Positions 33,407 to 40,820 of a stretch of 64,000 nt of DNA are shown here, piece by piece. The notes below the pieces were generated by a model. The model was not told the origin of the DNA and did no database searches. It saw nothing but the letters and a program-made list of their open reading frames with translations. Within the stretch, counting starts at the first letter, position 1. Every line of letters begins with the position of its first letter. Origin of the DNA: Aneurinibacillus terranovensis DSM 18919 (lineage in GTDB: Bacteria; Bacillota; Bacilli; Aneurinibacillales; Aneurinibacillaceae); the NCBI RefSeq assembly GCF_000430625.1, contig NZ_KE387172.1:123281-187280 (forward strand), read 5' to 3'. Both the position numbers and the translations under genes were made by a program.

Positions 33407-35338
33407 TTATTCTTCGACTCTCTTTTTAAGAGCGTTGACCGTTAAGGCCGTAACAATCGTTCCGGCAATAATGGACACAATATACCAGCCAACGTTACCG
33501 ACAACCGGCAGAACGAAAATTCCTCCGTGCGGCGCCGGCAGCGTACACCTGAAAAACATCGATAATCCACCGGCAACAGCGGAACCAAGCATTGCTGCAG
33601 GGATGACGCGCGTCGGGTCTGCAGCCGCGAATGGAATCGCTCCTTCGGTAATAAACGTTGCGCCGAGTACATATGCGGTTTTTCCGGCTTCCCGTTCCTG
33701 CGGGGTAAACTTGTGTTTAAATAAGGTCGTGGCAAGCGCGAGCCCAAGCGGCGGTGTCATACCGGCTGCCATAATCGCCGCATGAGGCAGATAGTTTTTA
33801 TTGGCAATCATGGCGATGCCAAAGGTGTAGGCCGCTTTATTAATCGGTCCGCCCATATCAAACGCCATCATCGCACCGAGTATGATTCCCAGAATCACGG
33901 CATTTCCAGTGCCCATATTTTGCAGCCAAACGCTGAGTGCCTGGTTAATATAAGCGACAGGAGGCGAAATAAGATAGATCATGCACAGGCCTGTAAGTAA
34001 AATACCAAAGAGCGGGTACAGCAGCATCGGCTTAATCCCTTCAAGCGTGGAAGGAAGGCCGGCAAATATTTTTTTAAGTCCTACGACGATGTAACCGGCA
34101 AGAAAACCGGCAATTAGCCCTCCGATAAATCCGGCGCCGGAAGTAGCCGCTAACAACCCGCCAACCATACCGGGAGCCAGACCAGGCCGATCAGCAATAC
34201 TCATGGCAATAAATCCGGCCAGAACGGGAATCATTAAACCAAAGGCGGTTCCTCCGCCAATATCGTGCAAAGCCTTGGCAAACGCGTTAAAACTTGGGTC
34301 TTTCGGGTCAAACGATTTGATACCAAACATAAAGCCAACGGCAATAATAATCCCGCCGCCTACTACGAAAGGCAGCATGTTCGATACCCCGTTCATTAAA
34401 TGCTTGTAGAAGGCCGATTGCTTGCTTTTGCGCGCAGCTTTTGATTCGGAAATTTGATCTTGGTACGACTTGCTTGCCTGTTTGCCCGCATTCGTGCCAT
34501 AAACGGGAGCATCCTGTTTTTCTGCCTGCAAGAGCAGCCTTTTTGGATTTCGAATCGCTTCCGCAACGGGGACTTCAATTAACACCTTGCCCGCGAACCG
34601 TTCCATCTCAACCTGCTTATCTGCAGCTACGATAACAGCAGTTGCGCTTGCAATGTCTTCCTCGGTCAGCAGGTTTTTAACCCCACCCGATCCGTTTGTC
34701 TCCACTTTAATATCGTACCCCATCGCCTCTGCCTGTTTTTTCAGCGAATCGGCAGCCATATACGTATGGGCAATCCCGGTCGGACAGGCGGTAACAGCCA
34801 CAATCTTCACGCGATGAGTAGCGGCGGGAGACTGATTTTCAGGGACGGCTTGTCGTGGCTCTCCCGATTCCTCAGCTAATAAAGCGTTTTCTTTTTCGGT
34901 AATCAGGGTGAGAATCTCCTGTTCATCCAGTGCCTGCATAATCTTCTGGCGCAGATCTTCGTCCATGAGAAGCATAGAGAGGCGGGCCAATGCTTCCAGG
35001 TGGGTATCGTTTGAACCATTTGGTACCGCAATCATAAAGAAAAGGTGAGCTTTTTGCCCGTCAAGTGAGTCGTAATCGACCCCTTCTTTTGAACGTCCGA
35101 AAGCGATGTGCGGTTCCCGCACGGCCTCCGTCTTGGCGTGCGGGATGGCAATGCCTTCACCAACACCGGTTGTGCTTTGCGCTTCCCGGGCGAGGATGGC
35201 TTCTTTCATCTTTACTCTGTCAGCAAGATAACCGCCCTTATGAAGGACTTCAATTAGTTCGTCAAGCACACTTTCTTTTGTGTTTGTCGTGAGACTCATC
35301 TTCATCGTATCCGTTGTCAATAATTCCGTAATTCTCAT
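33407..35338 (-). CDS. fruA: PTS fructose-specific transporter, EIIABC
   Basis: A 643-residue phosphotransferase permease that imports fructose as fructose 1-phosphate. Domains in order: EIIA with the phospho-His in GIAIPHAKTE (about residues 60-70), EIIB with the phospho-Cys in VTACPTGIAHTYMAA (about 180-195), and a C-terminal EIIC domain with eight or more membrane helices (about 310-640). The start is the ATG at 35338, ten bases after AGGTGG; an ATG three codons earlier is too close to that site. Third gene of fruR-fruK-fruA, following fruK by five bases. Confidence 0.95.
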   Translation of the reverse strand: MRITELLTTDTMKMSLTTNTKESVLDELIEVLHKGGYLADRVKMKEAILAREAQSTTGVGEGIAIPHAKTEAVREPHIAFGRSKEGVDYDSLDGQKAHLFFMIAVPNGSNDTHLEALARLSMLLMDEDLRQKIMQALDEQEILTLITEKENALLAEESGEPRQAVPENQSPAATHRVKIVAVTACPTGIAHTYMAADSLKKQAEAMGYDIKVETNGSGGVKNLLTEEDIASATAVIVAADKQVEMERFAGKVLIEVPVAEAIRNPKRLLLQAEKQDAPVYGTNAGKQASKSYQDQISESKAARKSKQSAFYKHLMNGVSNMLPFVVGGGIIIAVGFMFGIKSFDPKDPSFNAFAKALHDIGGGTAFGLMIPVLAGFIAMSIADRPGLAPGMVGGLLAATSGAGFIGGLIAGFLAGYIVVGLKKIFAGLPSTLEGIKPMLLYPLFGILLTGLCMIYLISPPVAYINQALSVWLQNMGTGNAVILGIILGAMMAFDMGGPINKAAYTFGIAMIANKNYLPHAAIMAAGMTPPLGLALATTLFKHKFTPQEREAGKTAYVLGATFITEGAIPFAAADPTRVIPAAMLGSAVAGGLSMFFRCTLPAPHGGIFVLPVVGNVGWYIVSIIAGTIVTALTVNALKKRVEE

Positions 35339-35343
35339 GGTTA

Positions 35344-36258
35344 TCATTCCACCTTTGTAAGTATAATCGAAGGCAGATACGCTTCAATTTTTTCCGGCGT
35401 GCAGAATCCTTCCGATAAGGCGGTTGCACTTCCAGCTGCCACCGCGTATAAAAATGCAGACGGGATGGGTACTTGTCCAGCGTGTTTGAATAAAAATCCC
35501 GCCACCACTGAGTCACCTGCTCCGATGGAATTGACAGGGTTGGCTTTTGGAATGTGAGCGATATAAGCTTCCGTCTCGTTGACAAATACCGCACCAGCGC
35601 CTGCCAGAGAAACAATAACATTCCGGGCGCCCATCGGCAGGGTTTTCCTTGCATACGCGATAGCTTGTTCCGGTGATTCGATTTTTACATTAAACAGTTC
35701 GCCAAGTTCATGGTGGTTCGGTTTGATTAAAAACGGCTGCTCGGCAAGCCCATTGCGAAGGGCTTCACCGCGGGCATCGAGAAAAATCCGGACGCCTTTC
35801 GGGCGAAGGGCGCGCATAATCCGCTCATAAATAGCCGGCTCCACACTTGCTGGAACGCTGCCTGAAAGAACGAGATAATCTCCTTCCGTAAGGCTGTTAA
35901 GCTGGTCAAAAAGAGCATCGATATCCTGCTTCGAGATAGCGGGAGAAGCCCCGGATATTTCGGTTTCCACAGGTATCTGGGCCTTAATGTTAATGCGGGA
36001 ATCGCCTTCCACAGGCAGGAAACGTGTGGAGATGCCTGCATCTTTAAGCTTGTCTTCAATAAATCGCCCGGTGAACCCCCCGATAAAACCAAATGCTGTA
36101 CTTTCTGTACCAAGATTTTTAAGCACCTGCGAAACGTTAATTCCTTTTCCTCCAGGCCTTTTCCACTCATGCTGGACACGGTTGATCGTGCCAACTTTGA
36201 AGGTGGGAAGTTGAATAAAGTAGTCGAGAGAAGGGTTTAGTGTCAGTGTGTAGATCAT
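35344..36258 (-). CDS. fruK: 1-phosphofructokinase
   Basis: A 304-residue PfkB-family kinase that phosphorylates fructose 1-phosphate to fructose 1,6-bisphosphate. The N-terminal MIYTLTLNPSLDYF start is typical of FruK. GGKGINVSQVLKNLG binds the sugar phosphate and GAGDSVVAGF (about residues 250-260) contains the catalytic Asp. The start overlaps the fruR stop by four bases, showing translational coupling. Its substrate is the product of the FruA transporter encoded next. Confidence 0.95.
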   Translation of the reverse strand: MIYTLTLNPSLDYFIQLPTFKVGTINRVQHEWKRPGGKGINVSQVLKNLGTESTAFGFIGGFTGRFIEDKLKDAGISTRFLPVEGDSRINIKAQIPVETEISGASPAISKQDIDALFDQLNSLTEGDYLVLSGSVPASVEPAIYERIMRALRPKGVRIFLDARGEALRNGLAEQPFLIKPNHHELGELFNVKIESPEQAIAYARKTLPMGARNVIVSLAGAGAVFVNETEAYIAHIPKANPVNSIGAGDSVVAGFLFKHAGQVPIPSAFLYAVAAGSATALSEGFCTPEKIEAYLPSIILTKVE

Positions 36259-37007
36259 AAATTCACCACTTTGATGTTTGTCATATGTTTGTATTCCTGC
36301 AGCAAATCATCCAAATCGTCATTCGTAATAATCGTATGTTCAGATATATCCGCTACCTTAGCAAACGTAACCTGTGAAAACTTACTTGTGTCCGAAAGAA
36401 TATAACTCTTATCCGAATGGGCCAAGGCCAGCTGTTTAATATAGGCTTCGCCAGGATCGGGTGTGGTAAGGCCGAAGCGTGTATCAATCCCGTTTATCCC
36501 AAGAAAGCATTTATCAAACCGGTACTGTTGAACGGCGGTAATGGCACCCGGGCCAATCATTGATAATGTAGACGGTTTCAAATCCCCGCCAAGCAGAATG
36601 GTTTTTATATTATGTGCGAGCAACTCGGTCGCTATGTTTAGCCCGTTCGTGACAGCAATGATATGTGCGGCGGACAGAAAGGGAACCATATGGAGAGTTG
36701 TTGTACCCGCGTCAATGAAAATGCAGTCCTTGTCCTTCACCAGCGAGGCGGCATACCGGCCGATAGCTGTCTTTTCCCGGTCATTTTTAGTCGTTTTTTC
36801 CCCGATGGTAGGTTCCTCGATTTTGCGGTGTAGGTATGTGGCGCCGCCGTGTACCCGTTTAAGAAGCTTTTTTTCCTCCAGTTCGCTTAAATCCCTCCGA
36901 ATCGTTGATTCTGAAGCACCGGTTGCATCGACAAGCTCCTGAATTCGCACAACCGTTTTGTCCTGAACTAAGGAGAGTATAAGAAGATGGCGCTCCGGTG
37001 TAAGCAA
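36255..37007 (-). CDS. fruR: DeoR-family fructose operon repressor
   Basis: A 250-residue DeoR-type regulator. The N-terminal HTH contains TGASESTIRRDLSELEE (about residues 28-45) and the effector domain has the DeoR signature IFIDAGTTTLHM plus TNGLNIATEL. By position it is FruR, which would repress the operon until fructose 1-phosphate accumulates. The start is a TTG at 37007 with AGGAGG upstream. The gene overlaps fruK. Confidence 0.92.
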   Translation of the reverse strand: MLTPERHLLILSLVQDKTVVRIQELVDATGASESTIRRDLSELEEKKLLKRVHGGATYLHRKIEEPTIGEKTTKNDREKTAIGRYAASLVKDKDCIFIDAGTTTLHMVPFLSAAHIIAVTNGLNIATELLAHNIKTILLGGDLKPSTLSMIGPGAITAVQQYRFDKCFLGINGIDTRFGLTTPDPGEAYIKQLALAHSDKSYILSDTSKFSQVTFAKVADISEHTIITNDDLDDLLQEYKHMTNIKVVNL

Positions 37008-37583
37008 ATGGCCTTCTCCTCCTTTCGTGTCCGCATAAAGTTATTATAAGGTGCTTAGTACTGTTCTATTGCCTTTGTTTAGCGTTTACCCTGACAAGGG
37101 TTTTTATCGTCTGTAAATGAATTATAGAACTAAAAACAATTAATTTCAATCATAAATAATCAAAAAATGTCACAAACGCTCGAAAATAGTTAGGGATTGT
37201 GAAGAATTATTAAAAATTGTGAAGACAGTTTTTGGAGTATAATAGATAGTATAGGTTCAGCTACCGATTCCTGCGTTTATTTTAAGATTACTGAACCATG
37301 GACCAGCAAAGTAATCATAAGCTTAAAAACTATTTCCCCGCTTATTTACGATTAGCCGCGAAAACGCCCTTTTTCTTTAGAGAGGGATGAAAACTTTGGA
37401 CAAGAAGGGGATCATCCCCTGCTACCGTCCGACTTTTTGTTTAAAACAGAACGAAAGTTTGGTGTACGAATCATGATTATTTATGGTACAACGAAATCGT
37501 AGAGGCTGTACGAAGTCTGGGTGGCGAAGCGAATGAATCGAGAAGAATTAGCGATCAAATCTGAACCATGGAGGCGATGCTGA
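37008..37583 (+). other. Long intergenic region with repeats and possible promoters
   Basis: Upstream of fruR, a GTAAACGCTAAAC-like palindrome (minus strand, 37078-37090) resembles a weak CcpA cre site. On the plus strand, ATTGTGAAGA occurs twice (37196-37205 and 37216-37225), 20 bases apart, just before a TATAAT (37238-37243). GGTTCAG/CTGAACC (37253-37259/37291-37297) and AGGGGATCATCCCCT (37416-37430) are palindromic. CTGAACCATGGA occurs at 37291 and 37561. A 30-codon protein-like frame without a start ends at about 37564. Confidence 0.5.
37487..37564 (+). pseudogene. Possible degraded HTH-like gene fragment
   Basis: A frame reading YNEIVEAVRSLGGEANES and then RRISDQI, followed by a stop, looks like the N-terminal helix-turn-helix start of a larger protein. 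There is no start codon in frame after the preceding stop and no ribosome site. I cannot name the family. It lies just before the RQC/zinc-ribbon gene. Confidence 0.3.
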
Positions 37584-38405
37584 GTGAAACACGCCAGACC
37601 GAAATCACAGGAATTGGTTTCGTGGGAAAATAATCCTTCTTTGTTCCAAAATGAAATTCGCCTTATTTTACGTGCTGCCGATGATATCATCGCTTCAGGA
37701 GGACGGACTCTTCTTTCCAAAATTCTAAAAGGCTCGAAAGAAAAGAAATTACTTGAGCTTGGACTTGAAAAGAACCCGTCTTACGGTTGTTTCCGGTCAC
37801 TGACGATGGCTGAAATTATGGGTAAAATCGACTGGATGATTGATCATAACTTCTTGGAAATTCAGTATAGCGGTAAACTCCCCATGATTGTTTTCACGGA
37901 ACGGGGATGGACCATCGAACGGGACCAATACGCGGATGAACTGCTTCATGAATGGGACCAATGGATAGCCGACGGGATTACCGATGTAAACATGGAATAT
38001 TTAAAGGATAGGAATAGGGGAATGATCCTGCTGTTCCTGCAAAAAATCAAAAACACAGGGAATATAAAATACCTTCCATTTCTAAAGCAGTGGGAAAAAA
38101 CTGATTACAAAAAAGTACGGCAAATAGTCGGAAAAGTGATCGACCATCTTGAGCAACAAAGAGAAATCAACACCAAGGCTATGGCAGAGATGAAAGAGGA
38201 GGTAACTAAAGCGTTCGAGTTCACGCCTAACGAACCTGAAATATTAAAATGTTGGGAATGTGGTGAACGGTTCATTTTTACCGTGGAGGAAGAAAAATTT
38301 TTCAAATTGCGTGGTTTTGTTCCGCCTAAACGATGCCCGGCGTGCCGCGAGAAAAAGCGGTTAGAGGAATTGGGGGTTGGGGATGAGCTCGAGTTTGACG
38401 AATAA
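37584..38405 (+). CDS. RQC-domain and zinc-ribbon protein
   Basis: A 273-residue protein. Residues 15-115 (NEIRLILRAADDIIASGGRTLLSKILKG, then the segment ending FTERGW) resemble the winged-helix RQC domain found at the C-terminus of RecQ helicases, here without any helicase part. The middle (about 120-200) is helical. The C-terminus (about 225-262) is a zinc ribbon with CWECGERFIFT and RCPACREKK, like the family often called zf-trcl. This suggests a nucleic-acid-binding protein of unknown role. The GTG start at 37584 follows GGAGGCG. The next gene overlaps its end. Confidence 0.75.
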   Translation: MKHARPKSQELVSWENNPSLFQNEIRLILRAADDIIASGGRTLLSKILKGSKEKKLLELGLEKNPSYGCFRSLTMAEIMGKIDWMIDHNFLEIQYSGKLPMIVFTERGWTIERDQYADELLHEWDQWIADGITDVNMEYLKDRNRGMILLFLQKIKNTGNIKYLPFLKQWEKTDYKKVRQIVGKVIDHLEQQREINTKAMAEMKEEVTKAFEFTPNEPEILKCWECGERFIFTVEEEKFFKLRGFVPPKRCPACREKKRLEELGVGDELEFDE

Positions 38406-38784
38406 AAGGAAAAAATCATCTGTCCCACGGCACAAACGATTGAACCGGGCGAGCCGACTGCAGGCCGCAAAACAATGGATTCTCAACTACAACGGAAAAA
38501 ACATTATACGAGGGTACAAGAACCATTTTGGTGTGGACCTGGCATGCGCTCTTCATGAACTTGAAATGCTTGGAATTCAGCTTTCAGCCGATTACATCAA
38601 CCAGATAAAACGGAGTGAGGAAGCCCGGTTGCAGAATAGGCAGAAACATAAGTTAATAAAGCAGAAAACATTTGTGGAACAGTTACCTGGTTCGGATGAT
38701 GTTTATTACTTTATTGCCGGCTATACCGAGAATGAATTCTCATATGGGATTACATGGGATGATAATTTTTTTGACTTAATATGA
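38383..38784 (+). CDS. Conserved hypothetical protein next to the RQC gene
   Basis: A 133-residue basic protein. It starts with a Lys/Arg-rich segment (NKRKKSS), then LQAAKQWILNYNGKNIIRGY and a FGVDLACALHELEMLG helix, a charged stretch with many Lys and Gln, and an acidic end (FSYGITWDDNFFDLI). I recall similar proteins as unannotated Bacillus genes but cannot give a domain name. The ATG at 38383 lies within the end of the preceding gene behind GGGGTTGGGG, so the two are probably translated together. Confidence 0.7.
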   Translation: MSSSLTNKRKKSSVPRHKRLNRASRLQAAKQWILNYNGKNIIRGYKNHFGVDLACALHELEMLGIQLSADYINQIKRSEEARLQNRQKHKLIKQKTFVEQLPGSDDVYYFIAGYTENEFSYGITWDDNFFDLI

Positions 38785-38834
38785 ATAAGCAGGGGGAAGA
38801 AGTAATTAATGAAAGTTTGAGAAGGAGGATGGAT

Positions 38835-39440
38835 ATGGTAAAAATAGATTACAAAAAAGAGTTGAAAAATCTCTATAATAGCCCGAAACAAAAAAATATA
38901 ATGGTTGAGGTTCCTGAAATGAACTATGTAATGATTGATGGCGCAGGAAACCCCAATACTTCACCAGATTATAAGGACGCTGTGGAAGCATTGTTTTCGG
39001 TATCGTATGCAGTTAAATTCCTGTCTAAAAATAGGGGAACAGATTACATGGTATTGCCTTTGGAAGGTCTCTGGTATGCGGATGATATGAATACATTTGA
39101 CCCCGATGACAAGAATAGCTGGAAATGGACTATGATGATCATGCAGCCCAACCACATCACAAATGGAATGGTTGAGACTGCAATGGAAGTCGCTCAGAAA
39201 AAGAAAAATCCAAGAGCGCTTTCAAAAATCAGATTTGAAAGCTACGTCGAGGGTTTATCCGCTCAAATTTTGTATATAGGTCCGTACGCTAATGAACATC
39301 CTACGATAATGAAACTCCATGATTTTATTCGCGAGAACGGGTATAGTCGTAAAGGACACCACCATGAAATTTATCTAAGTGATCCAAGAAAAACTCACCC
39401 GGAAAAATTAAAAACAATTTTAAGGCAGTCGGTCCAATAA
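38835..39440 (+). CDS. GyrI-like small-molecule-binding domain protein
   Basis: A 201-residue protein of the GyrI-like/SOUL-type fold, related to the effector-binding domains of AraC and MerR regulators. EVPEMNYVMIDGAGNPN (about residues 25-41) and the LPLEGLWY strand (about 76-83) are typical. The C-terminus has GHHHEIYLSDPRKTHPEKLKTIL. It lacks a DNA-binding domain, so it may bind or hydrolyse a small molecule. The ATG at 38835 is six bases after GAAGGAGG; ATG 38829 is too close. It follows the unknown protein by 50 bases. Confidence 0.8.
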   Translation: MVKIDYKKELKNLYNSPKQKNIMVEVPEMNYVMIDGAGNPNTSPDYKDAVEALFSVSYAVKFLSKNRGTDYMVLPLEGLWYADDMNTFDPDDKNSWKWTMMIMQPNHITNGMVETAMEVAQKKKNPRALSKIRFESYVEGLSAQILYIGPYANEHPTIMKLHDFIRENGYSRKGHHHEIYLSDPRKTHPEKLKTILRQSVQ

Positions 39441-39447
39441 CTCCAGA

Positions 39448-39477
39448 GAATCTAATGTTTGCAAACAGGGCAAACTA
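39448..39477 (+). promoter_or_regulatory. Sigma-G-like promoter of the spore protein gene
   Basis: GAATC (39448-39452) and CAAACTA (39471-39477) are separated by 18 bases, matching the sigma-G consensus with one mismatch per element. Confidence 0.45.
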
Positions 39478-39496
39478 ACCTTCGGAGGTGATCACC

Positions 39497-39667
39497 GTGT
39501 CGAAACGAGTGAAATTTAATTTGAACCGTGAAGGTGTCCATCAGCAAACGAATCAGGCGTCCCCCGGGAAACTAGACAGTGAATTTGCAAGTGAGACTGA
39601 TACCCAGGCAGTTCGGCTGGCCAAAAGCAGGGCTCTTGATAACCAACCGGAACCGCCAAAGAAATAA
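39497..39667 (+). CDS. Small gamma-type acid-soluble spore protein
   Basis: A 56-residue protein, too short for usual ORF filters. Residues 28-40 read SEFASETDTQAVR, the repeat that occurs in gamma-type SASP (SspE: EFASETDAQQVR). Here the repeat occurs only once, and the protein is rich in Gln, Asn, Ser and Lys with no Cys or Trp, as expected for a storage SASP degraded during germination. The GTG at 39497 has GGAGGTG eight bases upstream. A sigma-G-like promoter lies at 39448-39477. The single repeat makes it shorter than SspE of B. subtilis (84 residues). Confidence 0.75.
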   Translation: MSKRVKFNLNREGVHQQTNQASPGKLDSEFASETDTQAVRLAKSRALDNQPEPPKK

Positions 39668-39774
39668 TTTTCAGGGGACAATGTAAATGGATGATACCTC
39701 GTGGCTTTGATGGTTACGAGGCATCAGTCCGACTTCATATTTTTGGTCCATAAAGCTGATGCATCCAGATTTAT

Positions 39775-39963
39775 CTACCTTCCGTGTCTCACAATGCAGG
39801 AAAGCATTGGCCAATGCATCCGGATCGATAAAGCGAAGAGCTTTCCTGTCACTTCGGAATGCGGATTCTTTGCTTTTCCGGCATCAAGGCCCTCGGTTAG
39901 TAGAGATTCAATAAGTTGGTAGCGCTGTGCAGCTGTTTCTTCTGCTTTTTTCTGATCTCTCAT
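39775..39963 (-). pseudogene. Transposase N-terminal fragment
   Basis: A 62-residue frame, translationally coupled (ATGA) to the DUF6431 gene, with EETAAQRYQLIESLLTEGLDAGKAK resembling the N-terminus of the DDE transposase that accompanies DUF6431 proteins (usual form: ALFRYGLIxPLLxEEL). The frame then runs into unrelated residues and stops; the HTH and catalytic core are missing. A ribosome site (GAGGAG) is still present. The rest of the element has been deleted. Confidence 0.65.
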
Positions 39964-40322
39964 GATAACACTCCTCTCTTTAGACAACCAACCCAGTAAT
40001 CTACGAAACTTTTAAACCAGTCAAACCACCGGAATAAAGTAGATTCATCTGCAGGAACATCATGATGAGAAGGTCTCGACAGAACCATTTCAATGCATGA
40101 TGATTCGTACCGCTTGTAAGGCACCAGAAAGTACGGTAATTCATGATGAATCTTCCCACAAAGATTACAGCTAAGACGACGAATATTATAAACCTTTGTC
40201 TCCCCTGATCTTTCTTTACATTTCCGGTTTCTCGTTCCGATGATCCTCATGTTTTTTCGACAACAAGGAGAAGGGATTCTCCCCGCACCCCTAACGAAAA
40301 ACGCCCGTAAGGGTGCTTTCAA
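39960..40322 (-). CDS. DUF6431 transposon-associated protein
   Basis: A frame of up to 120 residues with a zinc-binding look: SPCCRKN near residue 19, then IRRLSCNLCGKIHHELPYFLVPYKRY, the signature of the DUF6431 family found beside a DDE transposase in Bacillales mobile elements. Its function is unknown, probably accessory to transposition. The true start is uncertain; TTG at 40322 has no ribosome site. The coupled transposase downstream is truncated, so this is part of a dead element. Confidence 0.7.
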   Translation of the reverse strand: MKAPLRAFFVRGAGRIPSPCCRKNMRIIGTRNRKCKERSGETKVYNIRRLSCNLCGKIHHELPYFLVPYKRYESSCIEMVLSRPSHHDVPADESTLFRWFDWFKSFVDYWVGCLKRGVLS

Positions 40323-40371
40323 TTAGTTTGTAATTTGATACAATAACCATAATTGTTTTTTTTGTGGGATC

Positions 40372-40415
40372 GTCTCCTGTGTAACTGTGGGCAAGTTACA
40401 CAGGAGACGTCTTTT
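40372..40415 (+). terminator. 15-bp perfect hairpin with T-run
   Basis: GTCTCCTGTGTAACT pairs perfectly with AGTTACACAGGAGAC across a seven-base loop, followed by GTCTTTTT. Either a terminator or an end of the lost mobile element. Confidence 0.6.
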
Positions 40416-40659
40416 TCCTTTCTCCGGAATGATACGAGGACATGATACGCGTCAACTTTTAGTCATTTTGGGGTATCAATAACAACAGTAAATATAATAG
40501 TAATTTCATTTTCACCCTTTAAATCATTCCAAATATATTTTGTTTTCATCATAACTTCTCTACCTCGTACTCGTCCAAAATATTAACGAAATAATCCGAA
40601 ATGTACAATTAGTGAACGATAAAACCTGTTAAGAACGAGGAATAGGTAGTGTTTTAAGG

Positions 40660-40676
40660 TTGGCATGCATATTGCA
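40660..40676 (+). promoter_or_regulatory. Sigma-54 (-24/-12) promoter of the chemoreceptor
   Basis: TTGGCATG-CATA-TTGCA: the GG (40662-40663) and GC (40674-40675) are exactly 10 bases apart and all but one consensus base matches. Predicted start near 40687, 134 bases before the ATG. No activator gene is adjacent. Confidence 0.65.
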
Positions 40677-40820
40677 CTACATAGCCGCAGGGTAATAGCA
40701 AAGGAGGAGATATAGGATGGAGGAACTTTGAATAAAAGGAAATGAAAGTACTTTCTTTTATACATAAATAAGTGATCAAGAAAAAGAGAACTAGTTCGGT
40801 TTATCTTAGGGGAGGTTGCT

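Larger units (their letters stand above)
40323..40820 (+). other. Intergenic region with hairpin and sigma-54 promoter
   Basis: Contains a 15-bp perfect hairpin (40372-40386/40394-40408) and a sigma-54 type promoter (40660-40676) for the chemoreceptor gene. The leader of about 130 bases has a strong unused ribosome site (AAAGGAGGAGA, about 40699) followed by a four-codon frame. Confidence 0.6.

Noticed and set aside
33393-33785. 130-residue plus-strand frame opposite fruA
   Set aside because: Antisense of the hydrophobic EIIC domain, which produces hydrophobic-looking shadow frames.
37078-37090. CcpA cre site before fruR
   Set aside because: Palindromic and in the right place, but three mismatches to the consensus; kept only as a remark.
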